Part shown: positions 8,121 to 15,572 of the stretch, in pieces
How positions within the stretch are numbered: the first letter of the stretch is position 1
Layout of the letters: the number at the start of each line of letters is the position of its first letter
Origin: Cryobacterium sinapicolor
Lineage (GTDB): Bacteria > Actinomycetota > Actinomycetes > Actinomycetales > Microbacteriaceae
NCBI RefSeq assembly: GCF_004403465.1
Contig: NZ_SOGQ01000079.1
Location: forward strand, 1-37,651
Direction of reading: 5' to 3'
Length of the DNA stretch: 37,651 bases
Translations under genes and position numbers: made by a program
Notes under the pieces: model-generated
What the model was told of the DNA's origin: nothing
Seen by the model: only the letters and a program-made list of their open reading frames with translations
The model's database searches: none

Positions 8121-8173
8121 CCGGGTACCCAAAATGACGCACTGAGAGTTCCGCTTCCGCAGCGACGTGCTGG

Positions 8174-9223
8174 TCAGCGTTTCGTGGGTTCCTCGGGTGG
8201 GGTCACTCTGGCGAGGATCGTTCCAGACTCGTCACCGATTGAGAGCACGAACACAGTGTCATTGAGCCAGACGGCACCATTCGTGTTGCAGGAAAACGGC
8301 AAGGACGTCGGTTCGTCACCTGTCAGAATTCTGATTCCCTGCTCTCCGGAGTGCGAGCAGTCGCCCTTCTCGGCCATGACGCCTCTGGCCGGTGAAGACG
8401 CGCGAACCATCTTCCAATCTATGAACCTTTCCGTGGCGTCCGTGTTCGGCGGTGCCCCTGTCAGCACATCGCCGACGGAATTCACGGCGAGCACGGGTTT
8501 TCGAGGCGGGTATGTGACTATCGGTGAACGAGTTCCATCGGCGCCGATCGCAAACGTTTCCCTCTCCGTGCTGACGTAGACCGTGCCGGCGGGATCGATA
8601 TCGATAGCAACAGCGGCGGCGGTGACCCCCGATTCCGCACCCAGCACAGTCGTTTGCTGCCCGTCCCTCGCCACGGTTCGAATCGCGAAAGGCCTCATGT
8701 AAGCCGACTCGAGCGGAGTCATCGCGCCTTCGGGCACCATCGCGCCCAGAAAATCGACGAAAACCAGTAGCCCATCAGCCCCGGCCGCCACGTCGCCAAT
8801 CGTGGTCGCATCGACGTCGACAGGCGTCCACGTCTCAGCATCCGTGTCGTAGAGATAGATCCCCGTCTCGATCTCGGTCCCTGCCTTGCCCGTTCTGGAC
8901 ACAGCGAGAACCGATGGGGAGATGGCTGATATTCCATGAACTCGTGTAAACATCTCGTCATTGAATCGGCGCAGGGTGTCGCCAGCACTATTCAGGTGCA
9001 ACCAAGACCCCGCGGACTCGGTCCAGAACCCGCCCGCAGTGTCCTGGGTCATGTTCGTCATGGAATAGGTAACGTCAATCCGGTCTTCGGGGCCGCCGTC
9101 CAAGGCGTTGTCGAACTCGATGGGCACGACCCGCCACGAGGTCGGCGGAACAGATGAACAGGCGCTGAGGGAAGCCAGAACCACTACAGCCCCCCACATC
9201 GACAACCAGCTTCTGTGCACCAT
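8174..9223 (-). CDS. Large lipoprotein, possibly beta-propeller
   Basis: 349 residues from ATG 9223, with signal peptide MVHRSWLSMWGAVVVLASL and lipobox SAC. The mature part consists of short strands with recurring G-x-x-x-W or G-x-x-x-V blades (TAGGFWTESAGSWLHLNS, GISAISPSVLAVSRT, TVYVSTERETFAIGADG), as in secreted beta-propellers that read out a ligand. No catalytic residues are apparent. The open frame continues 24 codons upstream, but those residues lack signal-peptide character. Confidence 0.75.
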   Translation of the reverse strand: MVHRSWLSMWGAVVVLASLSACSSVPPTSWRVVPIEFDNALDGGPEDRIDVTYSMTNMTQDTAGGFWTESAGSWLHLNSAGDTLRRFNDEMFTRVHGISAISPSVLAVSRTGKAGTEIETGIYLYDTDAETWTPVDVDATTIGDVAAGADGLLVFVDFLGAMVPEGAMTPLESAYMRPFAIRTVARDGQQTTVLGAESGVTAAAVAIDIDPAGTVYVSTERETFAIGADGTRSPIVTYPPRKPVLAVNSVGDVLTGAPPNTDATERFIDWKMVRASSPARGVMAEKGDCSHSGEQGIRILTGDEPTSLPFSCNTNGAVWLNDTVFVLSIGDESGTILARVTPPEEPTKR

Positions 9224-9297
9224 GCATTCAGGATGGCCTAATTCACCGACGACCTCCCGACGAACACGGCCCGAGGCATCCAACGGCCCGTTCACGG

Positions 9298-9492
9298 TTA
9301 CTCATGCGGATGAGCGCTCATGGTTCGCTTCTTTCGCAGCACAACGACAATCGCTCCCCCGATGACGAGCAGGCCACCAACCGCGCCAAGAAGTCCAAGC
9401 GGCACGCTGGTCGACAGATACGCACCACCTGCGATCACGAATGCGACGCCGATCGAGGCCAGGACACCCTGGACGACTAATGTTTCGCGCAT
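9298..9492 (-). CDS. Small two-helix membrane protein
   Basis: 64 residues from ATG 9492, which has a clear AGGAG seven bases upstream. Two hydrophobic helices (VLASIGVAFVIAGGAYLS and LGLLGAVGGLLVIGGAIVVV) are separated by a short turn, followed by a basic and His-containing tail RKKRTMSAHPHE. Function unknown. It lies directly upstream of the large lipoprotein on the same strand and may be cotranscribed with it. Confidence 0.65.
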   Translation of the reverse strand: MRETLVVQGVLASIGVAFVIAGGAYLSTSVPLGLLGAVGGLLVIGGAIVVVLRKKRTMSAHPHE

Positions 9493-9625
9493 GAGCTTGC
9501 TCCTGAATCGTGCGGTCGAGGTGCACATGAGTGACAGCCTCGCACAGGCTTATGCCGCCGGGCAGCGATTCCCTCTAGACGTTCCCTCTGAGAGCGGATC
9601 TGGGCGGCCCGCCAATGCGGAAGGC

Positions 9626-10426
9626 CTACAGCTTGAATTTGAAGCCGAGGTCTTCGGGGTAGTCGCCGAGCCCGGTGAGGGTCGTGGCCGCACTCTGCAG
9701 TGCCGCGAGGGCCACGCCGAGCGTGCCGGGGCCGAAGCTGACACGCGAGACGCCGAGTTCGGCGAGACGCTTGAGCGGCACCAGGCCGGGGACGCCGATC
9801 ACCGAGATGCGGCCGTTCACTTCGTCGAGCGCCCGCTTGACCTTGTCCTCATCGGTGAGGCCGAGGAAGAAGATCACGTCGGCGCCGGCATCGAGGTAGG
9901 CGTTCGCGCGGGCGACGGCCTCGGTCCACTCGCCGCCGCCGGCGAGGGTGTCGACCCGGGCGTTGATCACGAGCGGCACGCCGGCCGCCTCAGCGCCCTC
10001 GCGGGCTGCGGCCACCCGGGCCGCCGCGGTACCAATATCGAACTGGGGGGACTTGGCCGCGCCGACAGAGTCCTCGATATTGATGCCGGCCGCGCCGCCC
10101 TCCTCAATCAGGCGACGAACATTGCGGGAGACGCCGGCTGCATCTGCTGCATAGCCCTTCTCGAAGTCGATCGAGACGGGCAGGTCGACCGCGCTGGTGA
10201 TGATGCGCGCCGCGATGATGGCCTCGTCGACGGTGAGTCCCTCACCGTCCTGCAGGCCGCGCACATTGGAGACGGAGTGGGAGGCACTAGCAAGGGCCTT
10301 CACACCCGGCGTCTGGGCCACAGTGGTCGCCGTGATAGCGTCCCACACGTTCGTGACGATGAGCGGGGTTCCCGAAACGTGCAGAGCGTTGAGGAGTTCG
10401 GCCTTCTGAATGAGTGAGCTAGACAT
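9626..10426 (-). CDS. Isocitrate lyase/PEP mutase superfamily protein
   Basis: 266 residues from ATG 10426. The TIM-barrel pattern of the family is clear: VTNVWDAITATTV (substrate-binding N-x-W-D), ASASHSVSNVRGLQDGEGLT, VDLPVSIDFEKGYA (metal-binding Asp), GINIEDSVG, a VINARVDTL strand and DAGADVIFFLGL. The usual catalytic loop K(K/R)CG of isocitrate lyase is replaced by SVGAAKSPQF, as in the small bacterial PEP-mutase/carboxyvinyl-phosphonate-like group of unknown substrate (YqaP-like). A phosphonate role is possible but no phosphonate genes adjoin it. Confidence 0.85.
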   Translation of the reverse strand: MSSSLIQKAELLNALHVSGTPLIVTNVWDAITATTVAQTPGVKALASASHSVSNVRGLQDGEGLTVDEAIIAARIITSAVDLPVSIDFEKGYAADAAGVSRNVRRLIEEGGAAGINIEDSVGAAKSPQFDIGTAAARVAAAREGAEAAGVPLVINARVDTLAGGGEWTEAVARANAYLDAGADVIFFLGLTDEDKVKRALDEVNGRISVIGVPGLVPLKRLAELGVSRVSFGPGTLGVALAALQSAATTLTGLGDYPEDLGFKFKL

Positions 10427-10672
10427 CGGCCCAGTCTGCCGGGTGCTGGGCCGGCGACGTCCAGACATGGAGGGCATCGTCAGGTTGGGTTCAGGGAAAT
10501 CCCAGACTGGATGTCAATCGCGGAAGACGATCGTCCGCCGGGAGTCACCACCGCCGTCACTACACGCGAGCTGCTCACGGTATGTCGTCGTCGTTTCATT
10601 GCATCTTGCGCACCGTAGTGTCCAATGGAAATCCGTTTGCGCACCGCCCGTCGAGCGTTCCCGTTGAAGGTT

Positions 10673-10703
10673 CGCGTTGCAGGACAGTCCGTCCTGCAAC
10701 GCG
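10673..10703. terminator. Strong hairpin terminator
   Basis: CGCGTTGCAGGAC (10673-10685) pairs perfectly with 10691-10703 across a five-base loop. It lies 10 bases beyond the stop codon of the serine recombinase (minus strand). The stem is 13 base pairs and mostly G/C, enough for a terminator without a long U-tract. The 240 bases between it and the PEP-mutase-like gene hold nothing I can support. Confidence 0.7.
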
Positions 10704-10713
10704 ATCTCGGCTG

Positions 10714-11298
10714 CTAGCTATTGCCTCGGTGTTGGCGCTGGATGGTTCGGTAGATGGTGGAGCGGGCGACATTGAACAACTCAGCAAGCTCGGCCGTTGT
10801 GTGAGTACCAGCGTTGTAGACCTCCATCAGGTGCTTCTGCTGCGCCGGAGACAGCTTCGGTGGTTTGCCGCGTAACCGGCCCTTCGCTTTCGCCACTTGC
10901 ATGCCCTCTTTCGTTCGAGCGCGGATGAGATCGGACTCGAATTCCGCGACCATGGCGAGGACGTTGAAGAGGAGTCGGCCCACTGGATCATTCGGATCAT
11001 GCACGGAGCCGCCGATGCTGAGCTTCACTCCCTTGGCGGTCAGCTCGTCGACGATGTCTTTTGCATCCCGGAGCGACCTGGCCAGACGATCGAGTTTGGC
11101 CACCACGAGTGTGTCCCCGCTCCGGCAGGCAGAAAGCGCTTCGCGTAATCCCGGCCTCGCACGGTTGGTTCCCGTCAGGCCATGATCGGTGTAGATCAGG
11201 TTCGATCTAACGCCCAGTCGTTCCAAGGCGTTTTGTTGGGCGGTAAGGTCTTGCTCATTTGTGGATACGCGCGCGTACCCGATCAGTAGTTCAGTCAT
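10714..11298 (-). CDS. Serine recombinase (resolvase/invertase family)
   Basis: 194 residues from ATG 11298. The catalytic domain begins LLIGYARVSTNEQDL with nucleophile Ser12, and holds LDRLARSLRD, VGRLLFNVLAMVAEFESDLIRART and the hinge KAKGRLRGKPPKLS. A C-terminal helix-turn-helix (TTAELAELFNVARSTIYRTI) binds DNA. The length is that of an intact Tn3-type resolvase or DNA invertase. No transposase lies nearby, and I could not define its recombination site. It is divergent from the XRE-nucleotidyltransferase pair, with which it may form an island. Confidence 0.9.
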   Translation of the reverse strand: MTELLIGYARVSTNEQDLTAQQNALERLGVRSNLIYTDHGLTGTNRARPGLREALSACRSGDTLVVAKLDRLARSLRDAKDIVDELTAKGVKLSIGGSVHDPNDPVGRLLFNVLAMVAEFESDLIRARTKEGMQVAKAKGRLRGKPPKLSPAQQKHLMEVYNAGTHTTAELAELFNVARSTIYRTIQRQHRGNS

Positions 11299-11337
11299 GA
11301 CGGCACAATTCACCTCGACCCGCCGGGCCGTCAACAA

Positions 11338-11383
11338 TTGTCCATTGGGTCGGGACTGGTATACTTTTACTACTTAGTAAAAG
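11338..11383 (+). promoter_or_regulatory. Promoter with palindromic operator for the XRE-NTase operon
   Basis: A -35 like TTGTCC (11338-11343), a 16-base spacer, and an extended -10 TGGTATACT with TATACT at 11360-11365. Overlapping the -10 box and running to the ribosome binding site is a palindrome (11364-11383) with nine-base arms CTTTTACTA and TAGTAAAAG around CT. The position is typical for a self-repressing antitoxin-type XRE protein. Confidence 0.75.
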
Positions 11384-11395
11384 GTGGTGATTGAC

Positions 11396-11971
11396 ATGAC
11401 AGCAGGTGTTCTTGCTCGTTCCGCCAGGGCTGCGAGTGGACTCACGCAAAGCCAGCTCGCGATTCGCTCAGGGATCGCCGGTTCGTCGCTCTCCCTGATT
11501 GAACACGGCAAGCGCGAACCGACGGTCGCTACACTCGAGGCACTGTTGCGAGCGACCCGCCACACGATTGTGACAGTCCCGACGGTACGCAGCGATGCCG
11601 CCCGCATCGCCTCCGAGATCGGCGAAGCAATCACCAGATCGGATGAAGTCTCGGCGTTCCGGCGGTTCCTTCAACTCGCCGACAACCTCGCTTCAGAACG
11701 CGGAGCCACCCGAGTCGGCCTCGCGTTGAGCGAGCCGTCCCCCACCGGGTCCGAGCGATGGGACGCCGCGATCGCCGCTCTTTGCGAATACCGGCTCAAG
11801 GCAGACGCCCTGCCCGTTCCGGATTGGGTCACGAGGCAAGTAGGACACCCTGACAGCCCGTGGGCACCGCGCACAAGTGACTACGACATCCCGGCAGACC
11901 CGGCGCGAGTACCCGTCGAGTTCCTCCGCCGCGGCATCCTGATTGAAGCCGAAACCCTGGAAAGCATCTAG
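11396..11971 (+). CDS. XRE-family regulator, likely antitoxin of a TA-like pair
   Basis: 191 residues. The N-terminal helix-turn-helix covers about residues 3-58 (ARSARAASGLTQSQLAIRSG, GSSLSLIEHGKREPTVATLE). A helical C-terminal part follows, with EIGEAITRSDEVSAFRRFLQL and the tail PVEFLRRGILIEAETLES. ATG 11396 is chosen because AAGGTGG lies eight bases upstream; the frame also offers GTG at 11384 and 11387. Its stop overlaps the next gene's GTG start by one base, so translation is coupled. The palindrome at 11364-11383 should be its own operator. Confidence 0.8.
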   Translation: MTAGVLARSARAASGLTQSQLAIRSGIAGSSLSLIEHGKREPTVATLEALLRATRHTIVTVPTVRSDAARIASEIGEAITRSDEVSAFRRFLQLADNLASERGATRVGLALSEPSPTGSERWDAAIAALCEYRLKADALPVPDWVTRQVGHPDSPWAPRTSDYDIPADPARVPVEFLRRGILIEAETLESI

Positions 11972-12591
11972 TGCCAGGAGATCAACTCGACCGCGACGAC
12001 CTCATCCGCGGCATCAACGCGGTTATCGCTAAACTCCGCGCGGCCGGCCAGCCTGCAGGCATCCGAATCGTTGGAGGCGCTGCCCTCGCTCTTCGGTACT
12101 TCGACCGCCGAACGACCGCAGATGTCGATGCGCACCTGCAGCCAGAGCAACCAATTCTGAAGGCTGCGGTTGAAGTCGCCGACGAGAACGGCTGGCCGCA
12201 GGACTGGCTCAACAGCAAGGCCACTATGTTTCTACCGTCCTACGGGGCTGACCCTGGCTGGGAGGTCCTCTACGCGAACGAGGACATCACGGTGGAAGTG
12301 GCCTCGCCCCGGGCACTGCTAGCCATGAAGCTCAACGCATCGCGCCCGGGGCGCGACGTGCAGGACATCGCCAACCTGCTCGCGATCTGCGATGTTCGTG
12401 AACTCAGTGCGGCCGAGGAATTGTTGAATGACTTTTTCCCGGGAGACGGGCTCCCAGACAAGGCACTGCGCCTCCTCGAACCCATCTTCAAGCAGGGGAT
12501 CCCCGCAGTCCCAGCATCGCCGCCCCCTCCCCTCCTAGGTACGCGCACCTCACATCGAGCACCTCAACAACAGCCCGGCCCCGCAGAATAG
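11971..12591 (+). CDS. Nucleotidyltransferase of the AbiEii/DUF6036 type, likely toxin
   Basis: 206 residues starting GTG at 11971. The nucleotidyltransferase core shows IRIVGGAALALRYF (G35-G36) and, 15 residues on, TTADVDAHL with Asp51 and Asp53, the paired metal-binding acids. A third acidic strand is EDITVEVASPRALLAMKL, then RDVQDIANLLAICD. This is the pattern of DUF6036/AbiEii toxins, which modify tRNA or other targets with NTP. The C-terminus ends in a Pro-rich tail. It is coupled to the upstream XRE gene, the order seen in type IV or MNT-HEPN-like modules, but the mechanism is not proven here. Confidence 0.8.
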   Translation: MPGDQLDRDDLIRGINAVIAKLRAAGQPAGIRIVGGAALALRYFDRRTTADVDAHLQPEQPILKAAVEVADENGWPQDWLNSKATMFLPSYGADPGWEVLYANEDITVEVASPRALLAMKLNASRPGRDVQDIANLLAICDVRELSAAEELLNDFFPGDGLPDKALRLLEPIFKQGIPAVPASPPPPLLGTRTSHRAPQQQPGPAE

Positions 12592-12676
12592 GGGAGCTCC
12601 GCGGTTCCCAAATGGCCTCCAGCTGCCCAACGCCGACTCGAAGCCATGGCGGCCAATTCTGTGCCCCATGAGGGTC

Positions 12677-12725
12677 CGGCTTACGGGTCGGCCCGCGATG
12701 CGAACAGATAGTCTGGCGCTGAACG
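12677..12725. repeat. Direct repeat B1
   Basis: 49 bases matching 13153-13201 at 41 positions by eye, same orientation. Conserved blocks are CGGCTTACGGG, CGGCCCGC, AACAGAT and TGGCGCTGA. It ends just before the ribosome binding site of the small membrane gene, so the two copies bracket exactly that gene. Confidence 0.75.
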
Positions 12726-12741
12726 AGGGGTGGTGAATGAA

Positions 12742-13117
12742 ATGAAGAAGTCAGACATGCTTCCAGGGCTGGCTGCCGCACAGTGGGTGCGTTTTCTTGC
12801 ACCTCTCTCGAAAGTCGTGATGGTCCTCTCGCTCATCGACCTTGCCGTCTATGTAGTGACGGGGGGCAACGGCCGAAACGGTGCCACCATGGACGTACGC
12901 TCTTTTCGCCGTGACGATCACGATCTTTTTCGTAGTTATTTTGCTCATGTTCGCAGGGCTGGAGAAGGGCCATCGAGAGGCGAACGCAGGGTACACAACG
13001 ACTGGTGGGAAGTATCCCGACGTACCCCAACTGGATTCCCGCACCGGGAAGGTCGTGAGGGAGATCGGGCAGGCCTTGACAACCAAACAACCCGCGCGAT
13101 CGAAGCGGCTCAAGTGA
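12742..13117 (+). pseudogene. Two-helix membrane protein, probable frameshift
   Basis: The frame from ATG 12742 encodes a cytosolic start and one membrane helix (KVVMVLSLIDLAVYVV), then turns into basic non-protein-like sequence after a run of six G at 12861-12866. The frame one base on carries a second helix (YALFAVTITIFFVVILLMFAG) and a charged tail (GGKYPDVPQLDSRTGKVV) to TGA at 13117. Removing one G would join them into a 124-residue protein with two helices. It is either a recent mutation, a sequencing error in the G run, or programmed slippage. Family unknown. Confidence 0.55.
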
Positions 13118-13152
13118 CCTTCTAGCCGACACGGACCGTGGTCGGTTGGATT

Positions 13153-13201
13153 CGGCTTACGGGCCGGCCCGCAGTCCCAACAGATTGCCTGGCGCTGAGC
13201 G
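13153..13201. repeat. Direct repeat B2
   Basis: Partner of 12677-12725, about 84 percent identical, in direct orientation, 35 bases after the end of the small membrane gene. It contains the ten-base palindrome GGGCCGGCCC, which copy B1 has only as an imperfect version. It lies about 100 bases before the cytidine deaminase-ASCH gene. Confidence 0.75.
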
Positions 13202-13297
13202 CGCGGTCCCGACGCGTATGAGGTTCCAAATTCGGGCACCGCCTTGTTCGAGAACCGCAGAGCGAGTCGGGGCGGGTGTCGATGCGAGACTGGGCCT

Positions 13298-14014
13298 GTG
13301 CTGGAAAACAACGAACGTCGTCTCGTGACTGCCGCCGAGGCGATAGTGCGATCACTGCCAGACAATGACACGTACACGGTCGCCTCGGCGGCCATGGATA
13401 CCCAAGGCAACGTCCACACTGGCGTGAACGTCTTTCACTTCACGGGTGGGCCATGCGCCGAACTTGTCGTTATTGCAGCCGCCGCGCAGGCCCTCGCCGG
13501 CCCCCTGGTCACCATCGTCGCGGTCGGTGACCGTGACCGTGGTGTGCTTGCTCCGTGCGGCCGGTGCCGACAGGTCTTGCTCGACCTTCACCCCGATGTG
13601 GCAGTCATCCTGCCCCTCCCTGGTGGCGCCGTGACAGCGGAACCCATACGCGATCTACTGCCCCGGAGCTACTCGGCACCGGACCTCGCATCCGGCCCCA
13701 GAATCGTCTACTTCAACCCTCGCTACTACGACAGCATCGCTTCGGGTCAGAAGACAGTCACGATCCGCCACCACGATCCCATCCAGACTGGATCGGCAGT
13801 GCTTGTATTCGACGACGGAGACACCATTCGGCGGCTCAACGCGAAGATCGAGAGCGTCGAATCACGGCGCTTTGATCACCTGACTAACGACGACGCCCAC
13901 CAGGAAGACTTCCCCGACGCGGACGCACTTCGCGGAGCACTACGCACGCACTACCCCGACCTCGAAGGCCATGATGTCGTGGACGTAGCATCGTTTCACC
14001 TGATGACTGCATGA
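13298..14014 (+). CDS. Cytidine deaminase fused to an ASCH (YqfB-like) domain
   Basis: 238 residues from GTG 13298. Residues about 5-125 are a cytidine/blasticidin-type deaminase: HTGVNVFHF, PCAE (Cys53, Glu55) and PCGRC (Cys87, Cys90), the zinc ligands and catalytic Glu. Residues about 135-238 are an ASCH domain closely following E. coli YqfB, the N4-acetylcytidine amidohydrolase: ASGQKTVTIR (Lys152, Thr155), TGSAVLVF and AHQED (Glu203). These match the YqfB triad Lys21, Thr24, Glu74. The two domains could act in series: remove acetate from N4-acetylcytidine, then deaminate cytidine to uridine. The start codon is uncertain because no strong ribosome binding site is seen. Domain identities are clear; the coupled reaction is inference. 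Confidence 0.85.
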   Translation: MLENNERRLVTAAEAIVRSLPDNDTYTVASAAMDTQGNVHTGVNVFHFTGGPCAELVVIAAAAQALAGPLVTIVAVGDRDRGVLAPCGRCRQVLLDLHPDVAVILPLPGGAVTAEPIRDLLPRSYSAPDLASGPRIVYFNPRYYDSIASGQKTVTIRHHDPIQTGSAVLVFDDGDTIRRLNAKIESVESRRFDHLTNDDAHQEDFPDADALRGALRTHYPDLEGHDVVDVASFHLMTA

Positions 14015-14391
14015 CGCGGTCACGGTTCCTCTTGCGGGGAACATCACGACAGTGGGCACTTCACTCTTGGGTTATAGGACGCTGACGCCCCGGAGCGTCG
14101 TGGGAGTACAACTCAATGTGCCAAATAGCGATCAAAGAACGCCGCCACAGAGCGCAAAAAGTCACAGCGAAAGCCATAGCCAGCCATGTGCCCCCGCTCC
14201 ACCGCTTCCCCCTGGGGATCAGTCAACCGTGGCTTGAACGAGGCCAAGTTTCAACGATCGTTTCTCTTGTGGGCAACATCGGCAGCGGGGTTAACAGTGA
14301 GGCGCTCGCTTACTCAGAGGAACCAACCCGACCGGTGCGTCATCGCCTCTTCAAACACGAAGTCGTCAGCAGCTTGAAAGGTCGCCGCGGT
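14015..14391. other. Intergenic stretch without a supported gene
   Basis: About 380 bases between the CDA-ASCH gene and the end of the LacI-type gene. The only open frames are basic and low in complexity. It holds a six-base-arm stem at 14078-14099 (GACGCT/AGCGTC), one copy of the dispersed repeat C (14121-14155), and two similar 20-base stretches near 14031 and 14260 (TTCCTCTTGCGGGG-like, about 17 of 20). It may be the scar of a lost insertion. Confidence 0.5.
14121..14155. repeat. Dispersed repeat C1
   Basis: 35 bases matching 33136-33170 with two mismatches, same orientation, 19 kb apart. The sequence starts CCAAATAGCGATCA and ends GCCGCCACAGAGCGC. Flanks are unrelated. No inverted repeats at its ends. 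Confidence 0.8.
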
Positions 14392-15417
14392 TTAGGTAGG
14401 GGGTGGGCAGGATGACTGCCGCGCGATCAGTGTTGTCGGGACTACGACGGTGGAGGTTCCGGCGCCACCCAACTGGTGAATCAAGGCACGCGCGGCCGCG
14501 ACTCCGAGACCGTAGCGGTCTACGGCGATGGAGGTGAGGGACGGCGAAAGGAAGCGACTCGTTGCCAGGTCGTCGTGGCCGACGACACTGACATCCACAC
14601 CAACCCGCAGCCCGACATCTGACGCCGCGGAATACACAGCGGTTGCAAGGTAGTCGCTACTAGTGATGATGCCCGTCGGGCGCGTCTCGGAGGACTCCTC
14701 GAGCACGTTCGTCAACACCTCGACGGCCCGATCGTGCCTCATTTCACTGGAGATGGTTCGCGCTTCGAAGGCGAGCTCGCCTTGGAGCGCAAGAAAACAA
14801 CCCGTCCTCTCGTTATCAGCACTGTGTTCTTTGGGGGCGGCTACAAGCGCGATCCTCGAATGCCCGAGCCCAACCAGGTGTTTGACGGCTTGGCGAACAG
14901 CCCCCTCGCTATCGACATGCACTCGGCTCGCGTCGATGTCCGGGGCGTGCTGCGCGGCGTTGATGAAGACGATCGGCTTCGCAGTGGCGTCATGCCATCT
15001 AGAAGCTGCCGAGCCGCCACCGATGGGAGCGAGCGCGAGCCCATCGACCTCTCGTGCGATGAAGGTCGATAGGAGTTCCGACTCACGGCTCGGTGTATAG
15101 TCCGCGGAGCCGATCACAACGCCGAGTCCCGCTTCGGCGCAGGTTGCATCGAAGCCGTTGATGACATCAAGGAAGAACGGGTTGCGCAAATTGCGGATCA
15201 ACAGGCCCACCGCACCGGAGCGTCCGGTCCGGAGTGCCACACCGGACACCCAAGGCACATATCCCAGCTGCACGGCAGCCTCTTTGACGCGCTCACGTAC
15301 CGTGTCGCTCACGCCCGGTCGGCTGTTGAGGGCAAAGCTCGCGGCCGACGTGGACACACCCGCTGCACGAGCCACGTCGCTGAGGGACACGCGGCGTCGG
15401 CGCTCCATAGTCATCAT
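14392..15417 (-). CDS. LacI-family transcriptional regulator
   Basis: About 341 residues from ATG 15417 (ATG 15408 equally possible; the frame is open to 15480). The N-terminal helix-turn-helix and hinge are typical: VSLSDVARAAGVSTSAASFA, then NSRPGVSDTVRERV and AAVQLGYVPW. The periplasmic-binding-like ligand domain follows (SGAVGLLIRNLRNPFFLDVI, GLALAPIGGG, VVGHDDLATSRFLSPSLTSI). Many LacI proteins sense sugars, but some sense nucleosides. It is divergent from the ABC-importer operon, with an 18-base palindrome between them, so it should repress that operon until its ligand, probably the imported compound or a product, is present. Confidence 0.9.
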   Translation of the reverse strand: MMTMERRRRVSLSDVARAAGVSTSAASFALNSRPGVSDTVRERVKEAAVQLGYVPWVSGVALRTGRSGAVGLLIRNLRNPFFLDVINGFDATCAEAGLGVVIGSADYTPSRESELLSTFIAREVDGLALAPIGGGSAASRWHDATAKPIVFINAAQHAPDIDASRVHVDSEGAVRQAVKHLVGLGHSRIALVAAPKEHSADNERTGCFLALQGELAFEARTISSEMRHDRAVEVLTNVLEESSETRPTGIITSSDYLATAVYSAASDVGLRVGVDVSVVGHDDLATSRFLSPSLTSIAVDRYGLGVAAARALIHQLGGAGTSTVVVPTTLIARQSSCPPPT

Positions 15418-15516
15418 CCATTCATAGCTGGCGGTGGGCGCAATCGCTGCCGTGAGCATCGAATCGTGCCCCTTGCCCATCGTTGTTCACTTGGAATTCA
15501 TCAGAAACAACGTTAG

Positions 15517-15554
15517 GTGGTGGCAGCAAACTATAACGTTATAGTTCCCACCAC
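15517..15554. promoter_or_regulatory. LacI-type operator nested in a larger inverted repeat
   Basis: AACTATAACGTTATAGTT (15529-15546) is a perfect 18-base palindrome centred on CG, as expected for a LacI-family operator. It is flanked by GTGGTGG (15517-15523) and its exact complement CCACCAC (15548-15554), so the whole segment can also fold as a hairpin. It ends 18 bases before the binding-protein start. A further pair, CGTTGTT (15481-15487) and AACAACG (15507-15513), lies toward the regulator gene and may be a second weak site. Confidence 0.85.
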
Positions 15555-15572
15555 GATGAAAGGTTCTCTTCG

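Noticed and set aside
7317-8132. A 271-codon open frame opposite the tyrosine phosphatase.
   Set aside because: It is antisense to a gene with an intact catalytic loop and would start outside any promoter context.
9626-10426. Linking the PEP-mutase-like gene with the Fbp/PhnS-type importer as a phosphonate system.
   Set aside because: They are 5 kb apart on opposite strands with unrelated genes between, and no phosphonate hydrolase or C-P lyase is present.
12677-13201. Integron cassette with attC sites.
   Set aside because: The repeats lack the RYYYAAC/GTTRRRY core pairs and inverted symmetry, and no integrase of the tyrosine type is present.
14031-14280. Two similar 20-base stretches starting TTCCTCTTG and TTTCTCTTG.
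   Set aside because: About 17 of 20 matches in a short stretch could be chance; no extended similarity around them.
14052-14415. Small open frames in the gap before the LacI gene.
   Set aside because: They are basic, have no ribosome sites and overlap repeat C1; none resembles a protein.
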